A stretch of 64,000 nt of DNA from Cohnella sp. AR92 (GTDB taxonomy: Bacteria > Bacillota > Bacilli > Paenibacillales > Paenibacillaceae), in the NCBI RefSeq assembly GCF_003990975.1, contig NZ_RZJR01000011.1, positions 62,001 to 126,000 on the forward strand, in the 5' to 3' direction. This document shows, one piece after another, positions 53,515 through 62,585 of this stretch (within the stretch, counting starts at the first letter, position 1; each line of letters opens with the position of its first letter). The position numbers and the translations under genes were made by a program. Below the pieces are notes generated by a model that saw only the letters and a list, made by a program, of their open reading frames with translations, made no database searches and was not told where the DNA came from.

Positions 53515-54180
53515 ATGGGCGGTCATCGCGCTAAGAAGACATGGAAGAGGTACCCCCTTGAAGCGGCGGCCATCGTGCTGCTGGCGGTTTCTTTATCCGC
53601 ATGCTCGGAGAATAAGAGCGAAGGCGGTTCGGAAGCGGCGGGCTCCCCTGCCGCAACGGCAGCCTCCGCGTCCGCGGCGGGCAATTCGTCGCAAGAGGAG
53701 CAAGGCGAGCATTACGAGCTGCAAGCGGAAAGCTTCGAGCAGACTCCGGAGGGGACGAAGCCGGATCCGCTTGCGAAGGATAGCCCGATCTATGTGGCGT
53801 CCGGAGGCAAGGAGGCAAGCGTAAGCTTGAACCTGAGCTTGGACAAGCGAGGGGATTTTCTGCTGGCGCAAGGGACCGGCGAGCTGAAGAACGGACAAGG
53901 CTCCACCGTTCCGTTCAAGATCGACCAGGTCTCGGTCATGCATTCGGATCCGTTAAGCGAGGGCAAGACGCTCGTGTACGGGGGATTAACGGTCAATGCA
54001 ACCGATCCGAAAATGACGTTTATTCTCGGCATTCGATATATTCCGGAGACGAACGAGCTGGAGCTTCGGCTGTCGAACGGGGAAGGGCTTGTCGTATTCG
54101 GCAAGGGCGATACGCTGGATACGAGCAAGGAACGGATCGAGGAGCTGGAAGCGGACCATCGGCCGCGCAACGCGGAGTAG
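53515..54180 (+). CDS. Putative lipoprotein
   Basis: A 221-residue protein with a basic start, a hydrophobic segment and lipobox SLSAC (Cys30). A Ser/Ala/Gly linker follows. The mature domain of about 140 residues is beta-rich (ASVSLNLSLDKRGDFLLAQG, LVYGGLTVNATDPKMTF). No family is recognised. ATG 53515 has a weak GAGG site; no better start is in frame. Confidence 0.65.
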   Translation: MGGHRAKKTWKRYPLEAAAIVLLAVSLSACSENKSEGGSEAAGSPAATAASASAAGNSSQEEQGEHYELQAESFEQTPEGTKPDPLAKDSPIYVASGGKEASVSLNLSLDKRGDFLLAQGTGELKNGQGSTVPFKIDQVSVMHSDPLSEGKTLVYGGLTVNATDPKMTFILGIRYIPETNELELRLSNGEGLVVFGKGDTLDTSKERIEELEADHRPRNAE

Positions 54181-54181
54181 A

Positions 54182-54228
54182 GATCAGGGGCGCTCGGAGC
54201 CAAGCCGGCTCCGAGCGCCCCTGATCGG
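54182..54228. terminator. 20-bp perfect hairpin between convergent genes
   Basis: Arms at 54182-54201 and 54207-54226 are exactly complementary over 20 bases with a 5-base loop (aagcc). The T-run is short, but stability is extreme. It separates the lipoprotein and xyloglucanase genes. Confidence 0.85.
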
Positions 54229-54252
54229 TTTATCGCGGATGTTAAAGCTTGC

Positions 54253-57200
54253 TTACGGCTCGACTCCCCATGCAAGCGATCCGGACAGGTAGGCCGGGGC
54301 CTTGGTCCAATCGACATAGGCCGTATCGGCAGAGTCGTAGGAGTAGTCGTCCGATTGCGAATAGTTGGTCCAGTCCGTCTTGGAGAAGCGAATCTGCAGA
54401 TCGGTGCTGGCTCCTGCCGCAAGAGAACCGGCACCGCTCGCGAAGCCGATCTCCAGGTAGTAGTCCGCGCCGGTCTTGGCGGTCGTCAGCTTGGTGAAGG
54501 CGCCGGTCACATTGGCGCTGCCTGCCGTCGCCCAATCGCAGAAGAAGCTCTGGGCTTTGTCTCCGTCGATCGTGTAGTAGTACCGGATCTTGACATTGCT
54601 TAGCGAGACGGCTGTCGTTCCCGTATTGACCAGCCTTATCCGAGGGTTGATGGATTGGGTGGACGCTGCCGTGGTGCCGTTAAACATCTGGACCTTCAGG
54701 GCTCCGCCCGAGGAGGGCGTCGTATCCGCAATGGAGATGGCCAATGCCGCGTTCGAGCCCGCGCTGAAGGCGAAGGTCAGCGTCGTGGTGCCGACCGGCT
54801 GAGCGGCGAGGTACGCCTTCTTTATCGTCACCGTCGTACCGGAGACGGCGTAATCCGTGCCGGAGACGAGAGTCGCCGAGCCGTTCTTGATAGAGGACAG
54901 CGTGTTGCCGTTCAAGGTGAGCGTGACGCCGACGTCGGCTTGATTGGCCGCGTTCTTATCGAACGTTGCCGTCGTCGGGCTGATCGTCGAGTTCGCGACG
55001 GAGGTGTTGACGACCGTCACGGCAAGCGAAGCGTTCGAGCCTGCGCTGAAGGCGAAGGTCAGCGTCGTGGTGCCGACCGGTTGAGCGGCGAGATACGCCT
55101 TCTTGATCGTGACCGTCGTACCGGAGACGGCGTAATCCGTGCCGGAGACGAGAGTCGCCGAGCCGTTCTTGATAGAGGACAGCGTATTGCCGTTCAAGGT
55201 GAGCGCGACGCTGACGTCGGCTTGATTGGCCGCGTTCTTATCGAACGTTGCCGTCGTCGGGCTGATCGTCGAGTTCGCGACGGAGGTGTTGACGACCGTC
55301 ACGGCAAGCGAAGCGTTCGAGCCTGCGCTGAAGGCGAAGGTCAGCGTCGTGGTGCCGACCGGCTGAGCGGCGAGGTACGCCTTCTTTATCGTCACCGTCG
55401 TACCGGAGACGGCGTAATCCGTGTCGGAGACGAGAGTCGCCGAGCCGTTCTTGATAGAGGACAGCGTATTGCCGTTCAAGGTGAGCGTGACGCCGACGTC
55501 GGCTTGATTGGCCGCGTTCTTATCGAACGTTGCCGTCGTCGGGCTGATGCTGGAGCCGGTAACCGGCGCGTTAACCGGGTCGGCGACCAGAATGCCGCGG
55601 CCGTTCGTTCCCAGATACACGCGGCCGTAAACCCTCGGATCCCCCGTGATCGCCATATTGATCCGCGCATATTGATGCTGGTCGTCGTTGATGCGAACCC
55701 AGCTTGCGCCGGCGTCGTCGGAGCGGAACACGCCGCGCACTCCGTCGATTTTCGCTACCGTATAGAGAGCCATATAGGTTTGGCCGGGAGCGGCCTTGCC
55801 CAAGCCGATCAGATCCGCTTCCTGCACGTTGCTCAGCTTGGTGAAGGAGGAGCCGGAGTTCGTCGAGTGCCAAAGGCCGTAGATCCCTTCGGTCTCGTTG
55901 CCGCCTGCGAACCAGATGTCGCCTTCGATGCCGGGGACGGTCTTGAGGCTGATCTGCGCTTCGTTCGGCAGCAGGCCGGCGACGTTATTCGTAGGCAAGC
56001 CGGTAGCGCCGGTAGCCGCGAAGGTGGCGCCGCCGTCCGTGCTGATGTAGAACGTGCCCTCATAGAACGCATAGAATTTGTTCTTGTTCACGCGGTCCGA
56101 GGCGATCTTCGCCAGAGCCGGTACGCCCGTGCTGGCCGTCCACGAATTGCCGTTCGTCTTCGAATAATAGACGCCTTTATCCGAGGTGCTCCAGAGGATC
56201 GAGCTTCCGTCAGCCGCAACGGCGACCGTCCCGCCTCCGGCCGTGCCGGAAGGCTCGGAGTTGGCCTTGTACCAGGTGGTGCCTCCATCGGTGGAGATGC
56301 CGATGGACCTCGGATTGTATTCCGTCGTGTCCTGGTAATCCGCCATCCCGACGCGGACGACGAAGCTCGGATTCGATTCCGCGAAGTCGATGCCGTAGGT
56401 GGTCGCCCATCTCGGGTTCGTCTGGTACGCGGTCGGTGCCGTCGTCAGATCGTCATGCCGGAAGCCCGAGACGTCGCCGATCGCGCTGAGCAGGTGAGCG
56501 CCCGAAGGAGGGCTGACGAGGCCGAGCACGGCCATCTCCTCGATGCCCTTGGCCATGACGGAGATGTTCACGGTTCCTCCGCTGTCCCATGCGGCGAGGT
56601 TGTTCGTGCCGTAGATCGTCGCTCCGGTGCCGTACATCATCCGGCTCGAATTGAACGGGTCGATCTCCAGGTCGCCGATCATCCAGCCCAGCTTCAGGCC
56701 CGGCTCCGGCGGATTGTCCGCTTTGCCGAACGTCAGCCACGGCGCGGCGGAGATATCCTGCGCGTAACGCAGCGTCCGGCTCGGATAGCCGTTCCATTCC
56801 CAGATGCCGGTCCAGGTCGTTCCGCCGTCGGTGCTGCGGAAGATGTTCGCGTCCGGCCACCAGGAATTCAGTGTAGCGACCATGATCGTATTCGGGTGCT
56901 GCTTGTCGACGGCGAGTCCGCCGTAGCCGTAATAGTTGTCGGTGCTTGAGCTCGGCACGGGGCTGATCTTCGTCCATGCCCCCGTCGCCGTATTGAGCTT
57001 CCAGACGTCGCCTTTGGCGCCGTCATAGGGCCCGACTCCGTCGCTGTAAGAGATATAGAGATAGCCCGTGGAAGCCAGGACGCCGTGGTGAGGGAGGTAG
57101 CCGGTCGGCTGTCCGGGTACGGCCGCCCAGGTCGCTCCGCCGTCCGTGCTCTTGTACACGCTGTTGCCCGTATCGGCGACGCCGACGTATATTGTCTGAG

Positions 57201-57909
57201 TCGCATTGCCCGCGCTGCCCGTCGACTTGTCGAAGGTGATCCACGCCAATCCGACGGGATCGTTGCCGTACTCCAGATCGGGGTTCTGGATATACGTGCC
57301 CGGATTCGGGAAGCTGGTCACTTTGCTCCAGGTGACTCCATAATCGGTGCTCTTCCAGAGGCCGTTGCCGCTGCGGGTTCCGAAGAAGAGGACGCTGTTC
57401 TTGTTAGGGTCGATGACGAGCCGCTCGCCCATCGAACGTCCCGGCATGTTGCCGCCGACCTTGAAGGGAAGGGGCGTTACCTGCCAGGTGTTGCCCTGAT
57501 CGGTAGAACGCATGATTTGGCCGTTCGTGTCCCAATCGTTCGTATAGGTACCCGTTGCCATGTAGACACGGTTCGGGTCCACCGGGTCGGTCGCCAGCGC
57601 GTCGACGCCGTTCTTATTCCAATCTACCCAGCCTACGGAATCGGAGATCGACACCCAGCTGCTCGTCGATTGATTCCAGCGGTAGGCTCCGCCGATGTCC
57701 GTCCTTGCGTAGATCAGGTTGGGCTGCGTCTCGTTGAAGATAATGCCGGGAACGAAGCCCCCGCCCGCGCCGGTGACGACATTCCGCCAATTATAAGCTT
57801 CGGTTCCCGCCGCTTGCGCTTTGGATCCCCCGAAGAGAGGGACTCCGGTCAGAACGAGAGCCGCCGCAAGGCATAACGAAACAGCGCGATTCCAACGTTT
57901 GTTGATCAC
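54253..57909 (-). CDS. Secreted GH74 xyloglucanase with three X2 modules and CBM3
   Basis: A secreted modular enzyme of 1218 residues. Signal peptide: residues 1-34 (SLCLAAALVLTGVPLF, AQAAG). GH74 double beta-propeller: about 38-780, with catalytic Asp71 in YARTDIGGAYRW and Asp479 in IGDVSGF. Three tandem X2/Ig-like modules of 94 residues each run over about 786-1067 and begin ISPTTATFDKNAANQADV. CBM3, which binds cellulose, covers 1071-1218. GTG 57909 has GGAGG 8 bases upstream on the minus strand. It cuts xyloglucan outside the cell. Confidence 0.93.
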   Translation of the reverse strand: MINKRWNRAVSLCLAAALVLTGVPLFGGSKAQAAGTEAYNWRNVVTGAGGGFVPGIIFNETQPNLIYARTDIGGAYRWNQSTSSWVSISDSVGWVDWNKNGVDALATDPVDPNRVYMATGTYTNDWDTNGQIMRSTDQGNTWQVTPLPFKVGGNMPGRSMGERLVIDPNKNSVLFFGTRSGNGLWKSTDYGVTWSKVTSFPNPGTYIQNPDLEYGNDPVGLAWITFDKSTGSAGNATQTIYVGVADTGNSVYKSTDGGATWAAVPGQPTGYLPHHGVLASTGYLYISYSDGVGPYDGAKGDVWKLNTATGAWTKISPVPSSSTDNYYGYGGLAVDKQHPNTIMVATLNSWWPDANIFRSTDGGTTWTGIWEWNGYPSRTLRYAQDISAAPWLTFGKADNPPEPGLKLGWMIGDLEIDPFNSSRMMYGTGATIYGTNNLAAWDSGGTVNISVMAKGIEEMAVLGLVSPPSGAHLLSAIGDVSGFRHDDLTTAPTAYQTNPRWATTYGIDFAESNPSFVVRVGMADYQDTTEYNPRSIGISTDGGTTWYKANSEPSGTAGGGTVAVAADGSSILWSTSDKGVYYSKTNGNSWTASTGVPALAKIASDRVNKNKFYAFYEGTFYISTDGGATFAATGATGLPTNNVAGLLPNEAQISLKTVPGIEGDIWFAGGNETEGIYGLWHSTNSGSSFTKLSNVQEADLIGLGKAAPGQTYMALYTVAKIDGVRGVFRSDDAGASWVRINDDQHQYARINMAITGDPRVYGRVYLGTNGRGILVADPVNAPVTGSSISPTTATFDKNAANQADVGVTLTLNGNTLSSIKNGSATLVSDTDYAVSGTTVTIKKAYLAAQPVGTTTLTFAFSAGSNASLAVTVVNTSVANSTISPTTATFDKNAANQADVSVALTLNGNTLSSIKNGSATLVSGTDYAVSGTTVTIKKAYLAAQPVGTTTLTFAFSAGSNASLAVTVVNTSVANSTISPTTATFDKNAANQADVGVTLTLNGNTLSSIKNGSATLVSGTDYAVSGTTVTIKKAYLAAQPVGTTTLTFAFSAGSNAALAISIADTTPSSGGALKVQMFNGTTAASTQSINPRIRLVNTGTTAVSLSNVKIRYYYTIDGDKAQSFFCDWATAGSANVTGAFTKLTTAKTGADYYLEIGFASGAGSLAAGASTDLQIRFSKTDWTNYSQSDDYSYDSADTAYVDWTKAPAYLSGSLAWGVEP
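54755..55600 (-). repeat. Three tandem 282-bp repeats inside the xyloglucanase gene
   Basis: The start of the block GCGCTGAAGGCGAAGGTCAG occurs at 54761, 55043 and 55325, exactly 282 bases apart. Units differ at only a few positions. They encode the three X2 modules. Confidence 0.92.
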
Positions 57910-57963
57910 GGTTAAGACCTCCGGGATATTAAGATAAATGCAGAGTGGGAAAATAACCGATCG

Positions 57964-58600
57964 TACGATTAGACTACTTCCGCTCCAGACTCCCGGCCCG
58001 CCGCCGAGATCGTCTCATTCGAGACTAATTCCGCAACAGACACTCGGCTGATCGACGAGATCGTCTCATTCGAGACTAATTCCGCACCAGCCTCTCGGCT
58101 CACCGTCGAGATAGTCTCAAACGAGACTAATTCTGCTCCACCCCCCCCGTCCCACCGCCGAGATAGTCTCAACCGAGACTAATTCCGCACCAGACACTCG
58201 GCTGCTCGCCGAGATAGTCTCATTCGAGACGAATTCTGCTCCAATCCCCCGTCCCACCGCCGAGATAGTCTCATTCGAGACTAACTCCGCTCCAACCACT
58301 CGGGCCACCGTCGAGATCGTCTCATTCGAGACTAATTCCGCTCCAGCCTCCCGGTAATCGACGAAATAGTCTCAACCGAGACTAACTCCGCACCAGACAC
58401 TCGGGCCATCGCCGAAATAGTCTCAACCGAGACTAACTCCGCACCAGACACTCGGGCTATCGCCGAGATCGTCTCATTCGAGACTAATTCCGCTCCAGAC
58501 TCTCGGGCCATCGCCGAGATCGTCTCATTCGAGACTAACTCTGCTCCAGCCTCCTGGCTCACCGCAGATATCGTCCCAACCGAGACTAAATCATCTCCAA
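57964..58600. repeat. Tandem 51-bp palindromic repeat array, about 12 units
   Basis: Units begin at 58006, 58057, 58108, 58160, 58211, 58262, 58313, 58363, 58414, 58465, 58516 and about 58566, after a degenerate unit at 57964. Each holds GTCTC-nnnn-GAGAC, often extended to TAGTCTC-aacc-GAGACTA, and then a conserved TAATTCCGCTCCAGACTCTC-like stretch. Minus-strand frames stay open because most periods are 51 bases, but there are no ribosome binding sites. It occupies the first half of the 1182-bp gap upstream of the xyloglucanase gene. Confidence 0.88.
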
Positions 58601-59040
58601 GTCCCCGGTCCTCGACAGGACTAACGGGCCCTCGCAAGCGCCGACGGGCGGGAGATCGTCGACAATATCGACTAACGAGCCCTCGCAAGCGCCGGACAGG
58701 CGGGAGATCGTCGAAAATATCGACTATCGAGCCCTCATGAGCGCCGAATGAGCGGGAGATCGTCGAAAATATCGACTATCGGGCCCTCGCAAGCGCCGAC
58801 GGGCGGGAGATCGTCGACAATATCGACTAACGAGCCCTCGCAATCGCCAGAAGGGTTGGAGATAGTCGACAATATCGACTATCGAGCCCTCGCAAGCGCC
58901 GGACGAGCGAGAGATCGTCGACAAAATCGACTAACGAGCCTTCATGAGCGCCGAATGAGCGGGAGATCGTCGACAATATCGACTATCGGGCCCAAAAAGG
59001 CGCCGTGAGGATGATAGATAGCCGATAGAATCGACTAACG
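58600..59040. repeat. Tandem 52-bp palindromic repeat array, 8 units
   Basis: Units begin at 58654, 58706, 58758, 58809, 58861, 58913, 58965 and 59017, with a partial unit before. Each has a stem such as CGTCGA-caata-TCGACTA (TAGTCGA/TCGACTA in the best unit) and a tail CGAGCCCTCGCAAGCGCCG. The palindrome matches that of the array at 16.5 kb. The array abuts the 51-bp array without a break. Confidence 0.88.
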
Positions 59041-59091
59041 GCTTGCCGGGTCTTGCTTCCTCGCGATTTCACCTCCTTTCATCGTCATCGA

Positions 59092-60759
59092 TTAGTGGCT
59101 GCCGACGACAGCCTGAACTTCCCGGGTGATCTGGTCGCCTCCTTGCCGCTTCCATTCCTGCGCGAAGCCGTCGAACGCGTCGATCGGCTGGTCTCCGACC
59201 ACGATGTTCAAGAACGTTTCGTTCTCCAGCCTCTCGAGATCCGCCCAGCGCTTCTCCATCGTCCTCGTCGTGCCGTAGAACACGCTTTTGACCTTCTCCA
59301 TCGGCCTGGACAGCAGCGCGCTTCCTCCGTATTCATAAGCCTTGGCGGCTTTCCAGCCGTCCATGTCCTTCTTCGGGCTGGCTTGCTCGGCCAGCCAATA
59401 ATCGTAAATCTTGCGGGTATCGGGATCGAGGGAGGCGACCGTTCGTTTGCCGTCCAACGCGTCCTTGACCCCGAGATACCGCTGCTCGATCGCGTCGGTA
59501 TAATCGAGCAGCAGGTCGAACGGATAGTACTGCCTCGGCTGAACGCCGGTCTTCGCCGCGAACTCGTCGATCTGCTTGACGGCCGCTTCGTTGGGATCTT
59601 GCCTGCGCTCGAGCCGGGTGAAGGCGTTCAGCAGCTTGATCGCCGCTTCGGGATGTTCATAGCCCTTCCGTACGACCAAGTAGCGGTCGGTGACCGGCGC
59701 CATATGCGTCACGTATTGGCCGTCAGCATCCAGAGGGGCCGCGTAAGCCCGCCATTCCGCCTTCGTATCGGAGGCGACCGCTTCGGAGAGGGGCCAATAC
59801 GGCATCCACCAAGGACCGAAGAAAATGCCGGTCCGATTGGAGGTAATCGGCTCTTGAGCCTCCTTGTACAGGGCGAACTGCGGATCGATCAAGCCAAGCT
59901 TGTACCATTCCGCCAGCTTCTCCAGGGCAAGCTTGTTCTCGGGCATGATCGATCCGTACACGACGTTGCCCGAAGCGTCCCGGACCCAGTTCTTGGGGAA
60001 GGCATGGAAGCTGCTGAAGACGGCGTCGAAGCCGCTGACATTCAGCTTCTGTCCGTAGACGAGAGACTTATAGCCGGCAAGGCCGACCGTATCCCTCTTG
60101 CCGTTGCCGTCGGGATCCCTCTCGATGAACGACTTCGCGATGGCGGCGATGTCGTCAAGGGTTCGAGGCGGCTTCAGGTTCAGCCGGTCAAGCCAGTCCT
60201 GGCGGACCCACAGCAGCGAGGTCGCGTCGGCTTCGATTGCGATGTTCGGCAAGCCGTAGAGCTTGCCGCCGAAGCGCGCTTCCTCCAGCGCGGCTCCCTC
60301 GGTCGCGTCGTACATTCCCTTGACGAGGCTGGAGCCGTAGTCCTCGTAAGCGTCGGTCAGATCCTGAATCATGCCGTACTCGATCAGCTTGCGAAGTTGA
60401 GAGCGGTCCACGACCATCGCGTCCGGAATGTCGCTGCTCGCGATGGCGAGACTTACCTTCTGCCCGAAGGCTTCGTCGCCCTTGGCTTCCCACGAATGAA
60501 CGACCTTGATGTTCGTCAGCTCCTCGAAATAGCGCGACATCGGGTTGTTGTCGTTGGTGTCTCCCGTGGTCAGCCGGGCATCCGGGATCTTGAAGCCGAT
60601 CCGCAGCGTTACGGGAGCGTCATAGCTCGAGAACGCGGGGGCGGTCTCCTTGACCAGAGCGGTCGCATCGGACGGGGACGCATGCCCCGCGCAAGAGCTG
60701 AGAAGCACGGGGGCGAGCAGCAGGGGGAGCGCGAGCTTGGTGGTGGACAAGGTGGACAT
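59092..60759 (-). CDS. ABC sugar-transport substrate-binding lipoprotein (LplA-like)
   Basis: A 555-residue extracellular lipoprotein: lipobox LLSSC with Cys23. The mature part is of the long LplA/YtcQ-like type (WVRQDWLDRLNLKPPRTLDD, YGLPNIAIEADATSLLWVRQ). The start at 60759 has GGAGG 6 bases upstream; a longer frame toward 60879 lacks one. It is 55 bp after the response regulator gene and may be cotranscribed. Sugar unknown; the nearby xyloglucanase suggests xyloglucan oligosaccharides. Confidence 0.85.
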   Translation of the reverse strand: MSTLSTTKLALPLLLAPVLLSSCAGHASPSDATALVKETAPAFSSYDAPVTLRIGFKIPDARLTTGDTNDNNPMSRYFEELTNIKVVHSWEAKGDEAFGQKVSLAIASSDIPDAMVVDRSQLRKLIEYGMIQDLTDAYEDYGSSLVKGMYDATEGAALEEARFGGKLYGLPNIAIEADATSLLWVRQDWLDRLNLKPPRTLDDIAAIAKSFIERDPDGNGKRDTVGLAGYKSLVYGQKLNVSGFDAVFSSFHAFPKNWVRDASGNVVYGSIMPENKLALEKLAEWYKLGLIDPQFALYKEAQEPITSNRTGIFFGPWWMPYWPLSEAVASDTKAEWRAYAAPLDADGQYVTHMAPVTDRYLVVRKGYEHPEAAIKLLNAFTRLERRQDPNEAAVKQIDEFAAKTGVQPRQYYPFDLLLDYTDAIEQRYLGVKDALDGKRTVASLDPDTRKIYDYWLAEQASPKKDMDGWKAAKAYEYGGSALLSRPMEKVKSVFYGTTRTMEKRWADLERLENETFLNIVVGDQPIDAFDGFAQEWKRQGGDQITREVQAVVGSH

Positions 60760-60814
60760 GGGCAACCTCCGTTGAACAGCGCCATCGGATGATCGCGCTT
60801 TCATTTTAATCCGT

Positions 60815-62314
60815 CTAGTCTCGGAGAAGAGAGTGAAATTCGCCTTGCATTCGGGATATTCCGCCCGCTGATTGCGCACCGTTCTCGTACCGCTTCGAAC
60901 GGATTTCCTCCCTGTCCGCGCGATATTCGGTCGGAAGCTTGCCGACCCGCTCGCGGAACAACTTGCTGAAGTACTTGTCGTCTTCGAAGCCGGCGGCGGC
61001 GGCGATCTCGTAGACGGGGGAGGCGGTGTTCAACAGCAGCCACTTGGCCCGCTCGATGCGGATATTGCGCAGAATCTCCCCGAACGGCTGCCCCGCGAAC
61101 CGGGCGAAGCATTGGCTGAAGTAGCTTCGGCTCATATTGATGTGGGCGGCGACGTCGTTCTGGTTGATCTTGTCTCCGGCATTCCTCGTCATGAAGCGGA
61201 TCGCCCGGATCAGGCAGGCCATCACTTCCCGGGAGAGAGATAAGTCGATCATTCGGTTGCGGACTCGATCGGAGAAATGGCGCAGCCAGCTCTCCCAGTC
61301 CTTCCAGCTCGAACTGCCGGCCGCGGCGGCAGCGAGCTTATCGGCGTCCCTCGGCTCCAGCAGGACATCCGCCCAAATTCGGCACAGCTCATGCGCGAAA
61401 TCCCGAAGCTTCGGCGGAGCGATGCGATGGCGAACGATTCCTCGGGTGAACTCCTCCCATTCCCGGTTGTAGAGCGTCCAGCGCAGCTCCTGGCCGGCTT
61501 CCAGCCAATCGGCAGCCGCTCGGTCTCCTCCGGGTCCGGCATCCCGCACGCAACGGATCAAGTCTTCATAAGAAAGTCTGGATATTCCGCCGTCTTCGTC
61601 CTCCGAATAGAAGAGGGTGCCGCCGAGTCCGGCCTCCAACGTCTCTTGAAGATCCTGCAGTCGCTCATTCGAGATGCCGTTCAACTGGATGGTGCGCCAT
61701 CGCCCATGGGAGGCGCCGCGCATCTCCTTGAACAATTCCTCCGACGAGGGGGAGCCTTGAAGAGGAGCCAGTCGGTATTTACCCAGCCGGATCAAGCGGC
61801 TTCTCGTGACCGAAGGCAGCCGAAGCAGCTCCGCGTCGATGTCCTCTTCCAAGAGCGGAACGAACAATAAGCCGGAGGAAGAAGGGAAAGGCTGATTCGC
61901 CTCCTCCTGGACTTGGGAGGGGCGGTTCATGTTCTCCCAGCCGATTCTCTCGACGATTCGGCCCATGACCTCGTCGGCATTCTCGACTTCGAGCAGCGTC
62001 TTTACGATATAGTCGATCGCGCCCAGCCGAAGCGCTTCCTGGATGTAGTCGAATTCGTGGTGGCAGGTCAGGATAACGGAACGAATATGCGGGTGCCGCT
62101 GGCGGACCGCCTTGATCAGCTCGAAGCCGGACATGCCCGGCATGGTGATGTCGGTGAAGAGAAGATCGGCTTCGGTCCGTTCGAGCAGATCCAGCGCGGT
62201 TCTTCCGTCGCCAGCTTCGCCGACGATCGAGATTCCGAAGGACGGCCAATCGAACATCGAGATGAACCCTTTGCGAACCAATTTCTCGTCGTCCACCACG
62301 ACGGCTCTTAACAT
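60815..62314 (-). CDS. Response regulator, YesN-type (REC + AraC HTH)
   Basis: A 499-residue transcription regulator. The receiver domain (1-120) has acidic pair D8-D9 and phospho-acceptor D55 in LLFTDITMPGMSGFE. A helical middle region follows. The last 100 residues are an AraC-type DNA-binding domain (DVAAHINMSRSYFSQCFARF, IAAAAGFEDDKYFSKLFRER). Such regulators normally pair with a YesM kinase, which is not in the window. It lies between two sugar-binding protein genes. Confidence 0.9.
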   Translation of the reverse strand: MLRAVVVDDEKLVRKGFISMFDWPSFGISIVGEAGDGRTALDLLERTEADLLFTDITMPGMSGFELIKAVRQRHPHIRSVILTCHHEFDYIQEALRLGAIDYIVKTLLEVENADEVMGRIVERIGWENMNRPSQVQEEANQPFPSSSGLLFVPLLEEDIDAELLRLPSVTRSRLIRLGKYRLAPLQGSPSSEELFKEMRGASHGRWRTIQLNGISNERLQDLQETLEAGLGGTLFYSEDEDGGISRLSYEDLIRCVRDAGPGGDRAAADWLEAGQELRWTLYNREWEEFTRGIVRHRIAPPKLRDFAHELCRIWADVLLEPRDADKLAAAAAGSSSWKDWESWLRHFSDRVRNRMIDLSLSREVMACLIRAIRFMTRNAGDKINQNDVAAHINMSRSYFSQCFARFAGQPFGEILRNIRIERAKWLLLNTASPVYEIAAAAGFEDDKYFSKLFRERVGKLPTEYRADREEIRSKRYENGAQSAGGISRMQGEFHSLLRD

Positions 62315-62489
62315 GATTAATCCCCCGCTTTCATCGCAAAAAGATTAAGAGAGATCCGAGAGGCATTCCGAGCTGCCGCGTTACTGTCACTTTAAGGGAA
62401 TTTTACCACAAAACGATCGCTTGATGGCGCCAATCTATTGACTCCAACTTGCGAACCGGAACGAGAGGGTCGTCGCAAGAGAGTAGACT

Positions 62490-62533
62490 TAAACCTCCCC
62501 AACCGGCGCGTACGCGCGGGCTGAGGAGGCTTG
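62490..62533 (-). terminator. Terminator of the upstream binding-protein gene
   Basis: On the minus strand GCCTCCTCAGCC...GGTTGGGGAGGTTT forms a long stem with inner CGCG/CGCG pairs and a short T-run. It separates the binding-protein gene from the response regulator gene. Confidence 0.75.
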
Positions 62534-62585
62534 TGAGAGACCAATGACCTATGCAGGCCGATTGACCAGACCTTCTAGAAGCTCG

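Noticed and set aside
54655-56949. Plus-strand repetitive open frame of 764 codons inside the xyloglucanase gene
   Set aside because: Its repeats are the antisense of the X2 modules; Arg/Gly-rich composition is typical of a shadow.
57964-59040. CRISPR array
   Set aside because: Units are alike throughout, with no unique spacers, and no cas genes are near.
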